Origin: a virus
DNA length: 30,009 nucleotides
Direction: 5' to 3' (one strand)
IMG/VR virus record: IMGVR_UViG_3300027996_000120
Coordinates: 1 to 30,009 of that record
Shown here: positions 20,471 through 28,907 of the stretch, piece after piece
Layout: every line of letters starts with the position of its first letter
How positions within the stretch are numbered: position 1 is the first letter of the stretch
The notes under the pieces: generated by a model
What the model saw: the letters and a program-made list of their open reading frames with translations, nothing else
What the model was told of the DNA's origin: nothing
Database searches by the model: none
Program-made: the position numbers and the translations under genes

Positions 20471-20507
20471 CAATTTGTTCAGTAATTTATATATTAATTT
20501 TGGATTT

Positions 20508-20693
20508 ATGGAAAATCAAAATGATCTTGATTTATTCATTCAATGGATCAAAGAAAGAGAATGACAATTTAAGAATTCTCTTTGAAACGAACAGATTGCA
20601 GAATTCATTGACGAAGCCGTTGAAGAATTTCAACAAGAGTGTTCAGAAGACGAACAAACAAATGTTTGAGTTTTACAATCTAAATGAGAATAG
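20508..20693 (+). CDS. Small acidic protein, first gene of its operon
   Basis: The 61-residue product (MENQNDLDLFIQWIKEREGQ, later EFIDEAVEEFQQECSEDEQ) is helical and acidic. It is preceded by the operator-promoter-leader module, so it is probably an early gene. No family was recognised; small acidic early phage proteins are often regulators or host-takeover factors, which is speculation here. It ends in TAG. Confidence 0.65.
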
Positions 20694-20694
20694 T

Positions 20695-20805
20695 ATGAAA
20701 AGAAAAGATAGGGTTTTTTTAAGAAATATAAACAGAATATGAAAAGAGGTTTCACCTCTCTTTATATTTGTTGTTTGCATTATTTTATTTTATTATTTTA
20801 AATAA
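20695..20805 (+). CDS. Possible 36-residue membrane peptide
   Basis: ATG two bases after the previous stop opens a frame with a basic start (MKRKDRVFLRNINRIG) and one hydrophobic segment (LFIFVVCIILFYYF). The second part is encoded by the hairpin and T-rich tract described at 20745, so it may be an accident of a terminator. The spacing to both neighbours is gene-like. Confidence 0.35.
20745..20765 (+). terminator. Possible terminator or attenuator hairpin
   Basis: Stem AGAGGT / ACCTCT with a TTC loop (20745-20759) followed by CTTTATATTTG. The T tract is imperfect, so termination may be partial. Confidence 0.45.
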
Positions 20806-20806
20806 T

Positions 20807-21358
20807 ATGGAAGAAAACACAAAAAATGTGATGTTTAGTTCTTGAAATGATAAGTGGGCAACTCCGCAAGATTATTTTAATAAGATAAACGAAAAATATA
20901 AATTTACACTTGATCCGTGTGCTGCTAAAGATTCTTTCAAATGTGAAAGATATTTTACAGAAAAAGACGATTGACTTTCTCAAAATTGGGATTGAAGAGT
21001 ATTTTGCAATCCTCCATATTCAGAATTGAAAAAGTGGGTGCAAAAATGTCATCATGAAATTAAAAATAATGAAAATTGTGAGTTTATTGCTCTATTGATT
21101 CCGTCAAGAACGGACACGATTGCTTTTCATGATTATATTTATAAAAAAGAAAATGTTGAAATCGATTTCATAAAATGAAGATTGATTTTCGGGACAGATG
21201 ACTATTGGGCGTGGCTTTGGGATCAAGAATTTGTGATAAATGCAAAATGAGTTCAAAAAAAGAATACTTTATTTGAAAAATATTGAAGAAAAGATCCCGC
21301 TCCATTCCCGACAATGCTTGTATTATTTAAAAAAGATTGGACAAATAGTCCATTATAA
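20807..21358 (+). CDS. Phage DNA N6-adenine methyltransferase (Dam family)
   Basis: The 183-residue protein matches the short phage Dam type: DKWATPQDYFNKINEKY at the start, then FTLDPCAAKDS, and the catalytic NPPY at residues 68-71, followed by LKKWVQKCHHEI. The C-terminal half has LIPSRTDTIAFHDYIY and KGRLIFG. It would transfer methyl groups to adenine in DNA, protecting phage DNA from restriction or marking it for replication control. Target site is unknown; GATC is common in parts of the window. The promoter of the next gene lies inside its 3' end. Confidence 0.9.
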
Positions 21359-21365
21359 ATATAAT
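21337..21365 (+). promoter_or_regulatory. Promoter with embedded TGGAC-N5-GTCCA palindrome
   Basis: TTGGAC (21337-21342) and TATAAT (21360-21365) have a 17-base spacer. The perfect palindrome TGGAC-AAATA-GTCCA occupies 21338-21352, overlapping the -35 box, so a bound protein would block the polymerase. The conserved leader and the ATPase gene follow. Confidence 0.6.
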
Positions 21366-21395
21366 GAAATTACTTTAATTTTTAATTTTGGATTT

Positions 21396-22274
21396 ATGTT
21401 AGAAATAAAAACTTATTCTCCAAAATCTCACAAAATAAAATGTTTGATTTATGGAGCTAGTTGAACTTGAAAAACGACATTCGGTTGAAGTGCAAAAGAT
21501 GTGATCTTTGCAAGTTCAGAGAATTGACTTTTATCAATTGCAGATAAAAAAGTCGCAATGACGGATATTAAAACTCTCGAAAATTTAAAAGAGTTAAGGG
21601 ATTTTTTAAAGAATGAGGATCATGAGTTCAAAACTTTAGTTATTGACTCAATAACAGATATAAACAATATTATAAAAGATTCTATTGAGAAAAAAACGGG
21701 AAGACAAATGCAGATCAAAGAATGGTGAGAACTGTCAAATTCTATAAAATGAATATTAGCAGACATAAAGGATATTGACATGAATGTGATCATTATTGCT
21801 CAAGAACATATTGAGAAAGATGATCAAGTGATTCAAAAAATAATTCCGAGCTTGAATTGAAAGATTGCAACTGAAATTTGTTATTTTATGGACATTGTTT
21901 GATATATAAGTATTGACAATAAATGAAATAGAAAATTGATTACTGCTCCGAGTGAAAAACTACTCACAAAAGACAGAACTTGAAAAATTTGAAATGATGA
22001 AGATCTTGATTTTGAAAGGTGGATCGAACTTGTGAATGAAATTTCAATTAATGATGAAGAAATATTGTATTCTGTTATGAATAAACAAGAAAAAGAATTG
22101 ATTAAGAAAGCAACTCAATTTGAATTGTATTCTAAGCAATTAAATGAGTGCAATGATGTTGAGTGTTTAAAAAAAATATATAAAAGTATTAATAATAAAT
22201 TAATTACACAATTACACTTGAATGATTTGATTAAAATTAAAGATCAAATAAAAAATAATTTAACTACTAAATAA
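21396..22274 (+). CDS. Sak4-like RecA-fold ATPase (AAA_24), recombination
   Basis: The 292-residue protein has Walker A GASGTGKT at residues 20-27, with both inner glycines from UGA, and a Walker B strand ending in TLVIDS (D84). The following segments (KEWGELSNSIKGILADIKDI, then NVIIIAQEH) match the phage AAA_24/Sak4 group, single-strand annealing recombinases related to RecA. About 85 extra C-terminal residues are helical and Lys/Glu-rich. It is the first gene after a regulated promoter and is followed by Gp157 and a NinB-like gene, forming a recombination cluster. Confidence 0.88.
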
Positions 22275-22281
22275 AAATATT

Positions 22282-22812
22282 ATGTCAAATATATACGAAT
22301 TACCGCAAGAAATTGAAGCAGCTCTTTTCAAATATTATTCTTGTTTTGATGAAGAGACTTGAGAATTAATTGTTGAAGAATCAGACTTTCAAAAAATTGA
22401 AAAAGAATTGTATGACTTACAGAATCAGAAAGAAGAATTGTTGAATTGGTATTTGAAAGATCGTGCAAACAGACTTGCTGACAACGCATGATTAGATAAT
22501 GAAATCAAAAGGTTGCAAAATAGAATTAAGATCAATAACGCAAAAATTAAAAGAGTTGAAAAAATTGTTGATTATAATTTTAAAGAAATGTATAAGTGAA
22601 AAGCAATCGCATTTTGAAACTTTACAGTGAATTATAGAAAATCAAAACAAACAATAATTGAGAATCAAGATTTGATTCCCGAATCATTTGTAAAAAGAGA
22701 AATGATCGAAAAAGTTTCTATTCCAAAAGCAGACATTAAAAAAGCAATTGAGAATGGCGAAGTTGTTCCATGAGCTACAATTCAAGAAAATCAATCTTTA
22801 TCAATTAAATAA
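22282..22812 (+). CDS. Gp157-family protein
   Basis: The 176-residue protein has a coiled-coil centre (LLNWYLKDRANRLADNAGLD and following) and a C-terminal beta segment FGNFTVNYRKSKQTIIEN followed by LIPESFVKREM, with KADIKKAIENGEVVPGA at the end. This order is the Siphovirus Gp157 signature. Members have been linked to phage resistance in Streptococcus thermophilus, but their molecular role is unsettled; they often neighbour Sak-type recombinases, as here. Confidence 0.85.
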
Positions 22813-22819
22813 TATTATT

Positions 22820-23248
22820 ATGAGAAAAGTTTGAAAATTAAATATAATATTTGAATTTATTTCTGAATATGTAAATGAGCGACTCGATTCAGATGACGAG
22901 TATATTCTCACTATAAAGAAAAAAAAGAAAACAAGAACACTTCAAGAAAATAAATTGATCCATGTATTGATTCAAATGTTTGTTGATGAAGAAAATAAAC
23001 TTTGAAATAGATATTCACTTGATGAGATGAAAAATATCATGAAACTTGCATTGATTTGAGTCAAAGAGATAAAGTTTTGAGATTTTATGATTCAATATCC
23101 CTTGAAGTGAACTTCGGAGCTTACAATCGAAGAATGAATTGATTTTATAGAAAAAATGATCTTTTCATTAAACAAAAGATATTGATTGGATATTCAATCG
23201 AAAGACGATGAAAGATTTTTGAAATATTATGATCAATACATACAATAA
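22820..23248 (+). CDS. NinB-like recombination protein (tentative)
   Basis: The 142-residue protein has a strand ILTIKKKKKTRTLQENKLIH, then a helix, and ends with GTSELTIEEGIDFIEKMIFS and YGLDI. The RTxxQNxxxH start and the STxELxxxExxxFxxxI end are the landmarks of NinB/Orf recombination-mediator proteins, which bind single-stranded DNA. Its place after Sak4 and Gp157 supports this. The only in-frame CGA codon of the window lies at 22880. Confidence 0.75.
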
Positions 23249-23265
23249 TTTTTAATTTTAAAACC

Positions 23266-23487
23266 GTGAAAAAATTTGCAGCAAAAACAATCCCCGAGTT
23301 AAGAAGACTCAAAGGAATAAATATTTCAGATATAAAAAAAGTAATGTCAAAACAAACATATTATAATTGGATCAGTTGAGAAGCTATTCCAAAAGATGAG
23401 ACAATAAAAACTTTTTGTAAATTATTTGAAATTGATCAAAAAACTTTTAACAAATTATTAAAAAATACTTTAAAACTAAAAAAATAA
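23266..23487 (+). CDS. Small helix-turn-helix DNA-binding protein
   Basis: The 73-residue protein is read from GTG at 23266, since no ATG in frame precedes the conserved part. It contains TIPELRRLKGINISDIKKVM, then KQTYYNWISGEAIPKDETIK and FCKLFEIDQKTFNKLL, the five-helix outline of Cro/C1 (XRE) HTH proteins, with WxxGxxxP at the end of the recognition region. It is the best candidate for binding the TGGAC-N5-GTCCA sites, though that link is inference. Confidence 0.75.
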
Positions 23488-23490
23488 ATT

Positions 23491-23958
23491 ATGGAAACTT
23501 TAATGAATTATTGAATCATTGCTTTGAACTTTATTGATCAAAATTTTACTTTTATATTTGCAATAATATATTGATTATTGATGATATATTTTCAATATAA
23601 ATATTACAAAGAAAAAAAGAAAAATATTGTTTTAAAATGAAACATTAATACTTATAAAACGCTTTCTTTATCTTTAACAAGTCTTTTAATAAAATTTAAT
23701 AAACAAAATAATAAATTAATTAAAACATTAAAAGAAGTAAGAAAAAACAGAGATAAAGTATATAAAAAACATCATACTCAAATTGCATATTATAAAAAAA
23801 GATATTTTGCTCTTGATCTTGTGATTCAAGATACATTCAGAGACAATCCGCCGTTTATAATTCTTATAAAAAATGATTTCTATGATCTACAAAAGAAAAC
23901 TTTTAAAGAGTTGAGAAAAATGAAAAAAAATTTGCAAAAAAGAAATAATAATATATAG
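23491..23958 (+). CDS. Membrane-anchored basic coiled-coil protein
   Basis: The 155-residue product has one membrane segment near residues 20-36 (FTFIFAIIYGLLMIYF), then a long basic helical region with about one Lys in four residues. A short hydrophobic stretch (PPFIILIKNDFYDL) lies near residue 128. No family recognised. A membrane anchor for replication or an exclusion function is conceivable. It ends in TAG, directly before a structured RNA. Confidence 0.65.
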
Positions 23959-23978
23959 TTAATTACATACATAAAAAC

Positions 23979-24105
23979 CGCGAAAAAAAATACATGCTTT
24001 GAGTTTGAAAATATAGTTTCACGACTAAATGAAAGCTGTTCTTTAAAGAAATAAGAACAGACAAAGCATATAAAAGAGATAGTTTTTCGCGATTCTATCT
24101 CTTTT
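23979..24105 (+). ncRNA. Structured leader RNA with three-way junction and terminator switch
   Basis: Four perfect helices can be read. P1: CGCGAAAAA (23979-23987) with TTTTTCGCG (24083-24091). P2: ATGCTTTG (23994-24001) with CAAAGCAT (24062-24069). P3: TTTCA (24017-24021) with TGAAA (24030-24034). P4: CTGTTCTT (24036-24043) with AAGAACAG (24053-24060). P2 encloses P3 and P4. The 3' strand of P1 forms the loop of the terminator hairpin that follows, so P1 and the terminator should compete. This is the design of a riboswitch or attenuator. The next gene starts 20 bases later. I do not recognise a known class. Confidence 0.65.
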
Positions 24106-24110
24106 ATTTT
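24072..24110 (+). terminator. Terminator hairpin of the leader RNA
   Basis: Eleven-base-pair stem AAAAGAGATAG (24072-24082) with CTATCTCTTTT (24095-24105), a 12-base loop containing TTTTTCGCG, and a following T-rich tract. It sits directly upstream of the replication gene, so it probably controls read-through. Confidence 0.7.
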
Positions 24111-24124
24111 GTAAAAAATTTAAT

Positions 24125-24931
24125 ATGAAAGAAACATTTTACTTCTCGCATGATTATAATGCTCGTGATGATGAAAAAATACTTCACATGGTTTCAGAAA
24201 TGTGAATGGAATGATATTGACTTTATTGGTGAATTGTTGAAATATTAGCAATAAATGAATGAAAATTTAATTTAAACACTCAATGAATTGCTTATAAATT
24301 TAGAATAGATAACAAACTTATAACACAACTATTACACAATTATAATTTATTTATAATAGACGAAGAAGAATGAATATTTTATAATGCAAGATTATTGGAG
24401 CATTTTGAAAAAAGAAGTAAACAAAAAGAAAGAAAATCAGCAGCATGAAAAAAATGAATGGCTAAAAGGTGGGGAAATAATAACACAGTTATAACAGAAA
24501 ATAACACAACTATAACAAACGATAACAAAGTAAAGGAAAGTAAAGTAAAGGAAAGTAAAGTAAATAATATTATATCTAAAGATATAACAACAGAAGTTGA
24601 AGTGTTTTGAAATGAAAATATAAATAAAATGCAAGAACATATAAAAAAAACAATAGAAGATACATGAAGAATTTATAAAGCATGAAAATATGAAAGAATG
24701 AGAATTAAAAATATTCTGACTTGAAAAGAGTTTTGAGAAGTTTGTGAAAAAGCAAAAATGAGCAGAAAAGATTTTGTTTTTAATATTATAAACTTAGCTT
24801 GAAAATTAAAATATTCAAAATCAATAAATAATTGAGCAGATTTATATTCAAATTATGCAGCCGTTTATAATAAATGACTTGAAGCAAAGCATGAACTTTT
24901 AGAAACTAAAATATTAAGAGAAATATGATAA
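24125..24931 (+). CDS. Replication initiation protein (DUF4373/Lin1244-type N-terminus)
   Basis: The 268-residue protein begins YFSHDYNARDDEKILHMVSE followed by GYGLYWGIVEILA, YKFRIDNKLITQLLHNYNLF and RSKQKERKSAAGKKG, the clear outline of DUF4373 winged-helix proteins found at the N-terminus of phage replisome organisers. A low-complexity Asn/Thr/Lys linker (about residues 120-150) is encoded by tandem repeats that may be the origin. The C-terminal domain (GRIYKAGKYERMRIKNILTG) could recruit helicase. No helicase or polymerase gene was seen, so host replication proteins are probably loaded. Confidence 0.82.
24480..24565. repeat. Iterons inside the replication gene (candidate origin)
   Basis: ATAACACAGTTATAACA (24480) and ATAACACAACTATAACA (24501) are followed by ATAACA at 24522, a strict 21-base period, two helical turns. 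Then AAAGTAAAGGAAAGT occurs twice in tandem (24527-24541, 24542-24556), followed by a half copy. Repeats inside the initiator gene recall the lambda O origin. They encode only a low-complexity linker, so protein constraint does not explain them well. Confidence 0.6.
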
Positions 24932-25521
24932 ATAAAGAAATAAACATTTATAAAGACTTAGTTGAAGTAAATATAACAGATTTTAACTGAAAAAATGAAA
25001 TTTTATATTGGGAATGAACAAGAGATGAATTTGCTTTGAAGTATAGGACTTTGAAAGCTGTTTCATTTAAGATTCATTGATGAAGAGTAGTCACAATGAA
25101 TAGAATTCAATGATTTGATGTTGCAAAATGAGATTCTAAGACATTACAACACAAAATATGATCATTAGATGAATTGGATCAAGAGAATATAAAATTGCAT
25201 GTAAAAAAATATAAATCTGATTTCAAAAAATATCCAACAAATGAATGGATTAATAATTTAATAGAAAAGATTGTGTTTCCAGAAAAACAACAAGAAATTG
25301 AATTTAAAAAGCAGATAGAATCTCAAAATATTGTAAAATTAAAATTAAAAAGAATAAATTATTTTAATAAACTGAATTATCAGTGACAAAAAGAGATTGA
25401 AGATGAAGCATGGAAATCAGTATTCAAAATAAATGCAAATTATAGTAAGCATGATATAAAAGCAAGAATTTTGTTCAATAAATATAAAAATCAAATTTTA
25501 AATGACTTAATTGACACTTAA
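24925..25521 (+). CDS. Unknown protein coupled to the replication gene
   Basis: The 198-residue protein overlaps the stop of the replication gene by seven bases (ATGATAA arrangement), so the two are translationally coupled. The N-terminal half is mixed strand and helix (FALKYRTLKAVSFKIHGGRV); the remainder is helical and basic with YSKHDIKARILFNKYKNQIL at the end. No family recognised. Coupling suggests a replication partner, such as a helicase loader, but there is no Walker motif. Confidence 0.65.
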
Positions 25522-25523
25522 TT

Positions 25524-25619
25524 ATGAAAAGTGATGAAGGATTCAATGAAGATGATATGGAATATATTAAAAAAGTGAATTGTGTTGTTCTTAGATTAAA
25601 ACATTACAATAAAATATAA
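25524..25619 (+). CDS. Very small protein (31 residues)
   Basis: A short frame (acidic start MKSDEGFNEDDMEYI, basic end) packed between two genes with two-base gaps on each side and its own AT-rich start context. No similarity recognised. Confidence 0.4.
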   Translation: MKSDEGFNEDDMEYIKKVNCVVLRLKHYNKI

Positions 25620-25621
25620 TT

Positions 25622-25822
25622 ATGGTTAAAATATGACATTATGTATATTGGGATATATACTGAATAAAAAACAATCCAAGTAAAGAAGCAATGGAGAAAG
25701 AGCTTGAGAAATTGAGTAAAATTCAAAAAAGACAAATGGAGAAAAGTTTTTCAATTACTAATTCCGATTTAGTACAAAGACAAAATAAGATTAATATTTT
25801 AAAAAAAGCATTATGAAAATAA
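25622..25822 (+). CDS. Small helical protein (66 residues)
   Basis: MVKIGHYVYWDIYGIKNNPS is followed by a Lys/Glu-rich helix. The stop overlaps the start of the next gene by ten bases, a sign of coupling. Function unknown. Confidence 0.5.
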
Positions 25823-26436
25823 AACAACTAATTGATGAATTGTGAGAGCTATCAAGAAAAATTGAGCATGAGTCATGATCGAAAGCATTTATTTCAAATT
25901 CTGAAACAGTAAAGTGGTATTGAAGACTTGTTTCAATTTTAGGTGAATTATGATCTGAATGAATTCAGATTGAATCAATTGTTGAAAATTGAATTCAGTT
26001 CTGTTGATCATGTCGCCAAAAAGTTTCTTTAAGAAAAAAGAGAATCGACAAAGCAATGGTTTCGGCTCTTATAAAATCTTTTAATTTTGTAATTGCTAAA
26101 CAAGAACAAACTTTTCAGATTCAAGAAATTTGATTCACTCCGATTGAATATTGAGTTGTCAATCATCTTGTAAGATTTGGCTTGTTATATAAAAATTGAG
26201 ACTTTTGACAATGAGTTTATTGAGTGCCGAGAAAAACTGTATCACAATTTTTGTCTTGAAAATGGAATGTTGCTGAATATTATGAAACAGATCCAACAAA
26301 GCAAGAATGAGAAGAGTGAAGACGCGTCATGAGTGAAAAGAGAATTTATATTTCAGAAATTCCGAGTGTTTCAGATTTACAAAAAGAATATTGAAAATGA
26401 TTGACTCAATATGAATGGAATGAAAATTTCGAATAA
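25813..26436 (+). CDS. Zinc-finger/winged-helix-like phage protein
   Basis: The 207-residue protein has a helical N-terminus (IKQLIDELGELSRKIEHES), a single CGSC motif (C64, C67), then KKRIDKAMVSALIKSFNFVI and VNHLVRFGLLYKNG followed by a beta wing and QFLSGKW. The C-x2-C, RxLxKxMAxALI, LxxxGLI order resembles an uncharacterised phage family with a zinc-bearing start and a winged-helix end. A DNA-binding regulatory role is likely but unproven. Only two Cys ligands are visible. Confidence 0.65.
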
Positions 26437-26459
26437 TTTATATTATAATTTTAAGAAAA

Positions 26460-26720
26460 ATGAGAACAAAAATATTATTAAATGAATGAACAGAGATTGA
26501 AGTGAAAGAATCAAGAGCAGAAATAAAAGAAAAAATCAGAGACCAAGTTCAAGTTGAGAAAATGCCTTTTTGTTGAAAAGATTTTCATTTTATTGAAGTA
26601 ACAATGAAATATTATTGAACTCTAAAAGTATGATTAAAATGAATACCTATTCCAGAAAAGCCGCAATATATAAAAACTGATTTATATTTTAAAAGGATTT
26701 TATTTATTTATGAATTATAA
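26460..26720 (+). CDS. Unknown small protein (86 residues)
   Basis: The product has a strand and helix start (MRTKILLNEGTEIEVKESRA), then FIEVTMKYYGTLKVGLKGIP and a basic hydrophobic end. No family recognised. It ends two bases before the HNH-like gene. Confidence 0.55.
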
Positions 26721-26722
26721 AA

Positions 26723-27223
26723 ATGATTAATTGCAAAAAATGTTGAATGCTGAAACTTGAATTAAAATCAAAGTGTGCGTGTAATGTAAAAAAATTTAAT
26801 GCAGATAAATTATCTAAAAAAACAAGAAAAGAAAAAGCTCCAACTCCGATCAAGGCTGTTTCAGACAAAAAAGCGAAAGAAAAAAGAGAAAGAGGATCTT
26901 TATTGCAACATTATGCAAATTTGGCGGGGTGACATTTTGACAAATATTGAGATTGAGAGTGTATGTATTGTTGAAATAAATTCAATATTGATCAAGATTT
27001 TGTTGATAATCGTGTCGCATTTGCTCACATATTGGCGAAAGGAGATGTATTATTCAAGCATTTAGCGATGTTTAAGAACAATATTGCGATTGTATGCAGC
27101 GAAACTTGTCACAATGACATGGATCAAGAAATTTGTGAATTGAAAATCAAGCCTATTTTAAAAATAAAGATTGAAAGTGGTGAAACAATAGATGTGAAAA
27201 ATTTATCTTCTTATGTTGAATAA
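26723..27223 (+). CDS. HNH/NinG-like zinc nuclease
   Basis: The 166-residue protein starts with a Cys-rich knuckle (CKKCGMLKLELKSKCAC), then a Lys-rich linker. From about residue 80 it has CMYCGNKF, AFAHILAKGD (H102) and FKNNIAIVCSETCHNDMDQ (H130). A CxxC, a central His, an Asn-Asn pair and a Cys-x3-Cys-His close to the end reproduce the beta-beta-alpha zinc nuclease pattern, similar to the NinG/Rap recombination endonucleases of lambdoid phages. It lies next to a second nuclease of the VRR-NUC type. Confidence 0.72.
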
Positions 27224-27622
27224 ATGAAAGAAAAAGACATTGAAAACGCTATTTATGAATATTTAAAATTAAGATGAGCTGTTGTTGAAAAGCTGCAAGG
27301 TTGAAAAGTTTTGATTGCTAAATGAAAATATAAACACATGATGACTCTTCAAAGTGAATGAGCTTGTGACATAACTTGTTTTTATAGATGAGAATATATT
27401 TGAATCGAAGTGAAAAAAGATCAAAAAGAAATTGGTCATTGGTTGAAGCAAGAAAAGAGATTTTATTCATGAGAAAAGATTCCGAAATCTTATAAAAGGG
27501 AGGAGTATCAAATCAAATATAAACAAAAAATATTGAAAAATTTTTGAACTTTCATTCTTACTTGTGAGCTTAAAGAAGTTATTGACTATATTTTAGAAAT
27601 GGACGAAAAGTCCAAAAAATAG
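27224..27622 (+). CDS. VRR-NUC nuclease (resolvase-like)
   Basis: This 132-residue protein starts MKEKDIENAIYEYLKLRGAV and has GACDIT with D49 and YIGIEVKKDQ with E62 and K64, the D-ExK core of VRR-NUC domains, followed by a strand GTFILTCELKEV. Such stand-alone domains cut branched DNA. It starts directly after the HNH gene stop. The operator-like palindrome for the next gene overlaps its last codons. It ends in TAG. Confidence 0.85.
27600..27614. promoter_or_regulatory. Operator-like palindrome TGGAC-N5-GTCCA
   Basis: Perfect half-sites TGGAC and GTCCA with a five-base spacer, inside the last codons of the nuclease gene and eight bases upstream of the -35 box at 27623. Same arrangement as at 20420. 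Confidence 0.5.
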
Positions 27623-27650
27623 TTGCAAAAAATAAATAAAACATTATAAT
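27623..27650 (+). promoter_or_regulatory. Promoter of the small-gene cluster
   Basis: TTGCAA (27623-27628) and TATAAT (27645-27650) with a 16-base spacer, followed by the AATTTTGGATTTATG leader (27670-27684). It would drive the 27682-29421 genes. Confidence 0.65.
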
Positions 27651-27681
27651 TATATTACTTTTAATTCTTAATTTTGGATTT

Positions 27682-27915
27682 ATGTCAGCATTAAAAAAAT
27701 TGTTTTTGTGAATAATTAAATATTTATTTATTACATGAGTTTTATTGTGACCGGTTTTATTGGTTTTATTATGACTTGATCTTGTTTCAAATCTTGAAAT
27801 GAATTTTCTCGATGAATGGAGTTTTTTAAGAGTTTTATTTTATATATGGTTTGTAATAGTTCAGATTGCATATTTTTACACAGAGTTTGAAAAAGAAATC
27901 AAAAAATTTTTATAA
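27682..27915 (+). CDS. Small two-pass membrane protein
   Basis: The 77-residue product has two hydrophobic segments (YLFITGVLLGPVLLVLLGL and FLRVLFYIWFVIVQIAYF) joined by an acidic loop. It is the first gene after a regulated promoter. Possible roles include superinfection exclusion or holin; none is proven. Confidence 0.65.
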
Positions 27916-27929
27916 TTTAAAACAAGATC

Positions 27930-28142
27930 ATGAAAAATTTGCATATAGACACTATTGACGCAAAAGACTTCTGACCGGATTATTCAAAAGCAAAACATAC
28001 ACAATGGATTTTGAAAGATCTTCATTTGAATGACGAAGCAAGAGAAGTATTTCAAGAAGAACTTCGGGATTTGATGTTGAAAAACAAGATCCGTGTTTGA
28101 AAAATGTGTTCATTAGAAGAAAATTGAATGCAACATAAATAA
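27930..28142 (+). CDS. Small soluble protein (70 residues)
   Basis: Helical product (MKNLHIDTIDAKDFGPDYSK, then WILKDLHLNDEAREVFQEEL) without recognised family. One CGG codon lies at 28065. It is spaced 14 bases from the preceding gene. Confidence 0.55.
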
Positions 28143-28162
28143 TATTTTTTAATTTTATATAA

Positions 28163-28351
28163 ATGAGAATATTAATCACAATCATTTTATTATGATTTTA
28201 TTGAAACACTTATGCAGATGAATTTTTGTTTGATTTATTTATATCAGATACAATCAACGCAGAAGAACTGATCTTTTTGCTTGAAGATGAATGAGAAGTT
28301 GAAAAAGAGTTTGATTTATATTTTAAAGAATTGTTATGAAAGAAATATTAA
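28163..28351 (+). CDS. Small secreted or membrane-anchored acidic protein
   Basis: The 62-residue protein begins with a hydrophobic signal-like segment (ILITIILLGFYGNTYA) that could be cleaved after TYA, then a very acidic tail. It overlaps the following gene by 16 bases. An extracytoplasmic role is likely. Confidence 0.55.
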
Positions 28352-28590
28352 AAACAATAATTACTGCATGTTTGATTATATTTATTATTTTATGAATATG
28401 ATGTTCAATTTGAAAATATACAGATATTGAGAACGCAAAAAATGAAATTGAATTCATTGAGGTATGTGAAAGATTATGAAAATATAATTCAGAGCTTGAA
28501 AATTGCGTGATTGACATGTGAGATCATTATGAATGATTCTATAATATAAAAACCTTGAAGCATATACAATTTGTAATTGATAATTTTTAA
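28336..28590 (+). CDS. Lipoprotein-like small protein
   Basis: The 84-residue protein starts with Lys and a hydrophobic segment ending IIFIILGIGC, resembling a lipobox (LGIGC) with the Cys as lipidation site. The following part is charged and contains two more Cys. Phage lipoproteins often block superinfection, which is a plausible but unproven role. Confidence 0.55.
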
Positions 28591-28594
28591 TAAT

Positions 28595-28783
28595 ATGTGT
28601 AAAGTTATTATTTTAAATAGAGAAAATTGCTTGAAAGTTATGAGAGAAGCAAGAGAAAATTTGAAAAATATTCCGACAAGAACAATGTCTCCATATATAG
28701 ACGCAACTTGATATGAGAAAGAATATAAAGAAGTGTTTTGAAATCAATATGATCAAATATGTTTTATAACTAAAAAACTATAA
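28595..28783 (+). CDS. Unknown small basic protein (62 residues)
   Basis: MCKVIILNRENCLKVMREAR is followed by an aromatic C-terminal part (SPYIDATGYEKEY, then QICFITKKL). No family recognised. Tight packing supports translation. Confidence 0.5.
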
Positions 28784-28784
28784 T

Positions 28785-28886
28785 ATGTGAATTGAACTTT
28801 TAAAGCCTACGAAATCAAAAAGAAAAAGACGCATGACAAGACAAGAGAAAATTGATGAAATGAAAAGGAGGAAAAAAAGAAAATAA
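28785..28886 (+). CDS. Very small basic protein (33 residues)
   Basis: Starts ATG-TGA (Met-Gly), two bases after the previous stop. The product is half Lys/Arg (PTKSKRKRRMTRQEK and RRKKRK). It may bind nucleic acid; alternatively the frame is fortuitous. Confidence 0.4.
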
Positions 28887-28907
28887 TATTTTTTAATTTA
28901 TGAATTT

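Noticed and set aside
23979-24105. tRNA gene in the structured leader
   Set aside because: Helix lengths and loops do not fit: no 4-bp D arm, an 8-base loop on the 5-bp stem, no TTCNA-type T loop and no CCA-ready acceptor.
24527-24556. CRISPR-like array from the tandem 15-mers
   Set aside because: Repeats are adjacent without spacers and lie inside a coding region.
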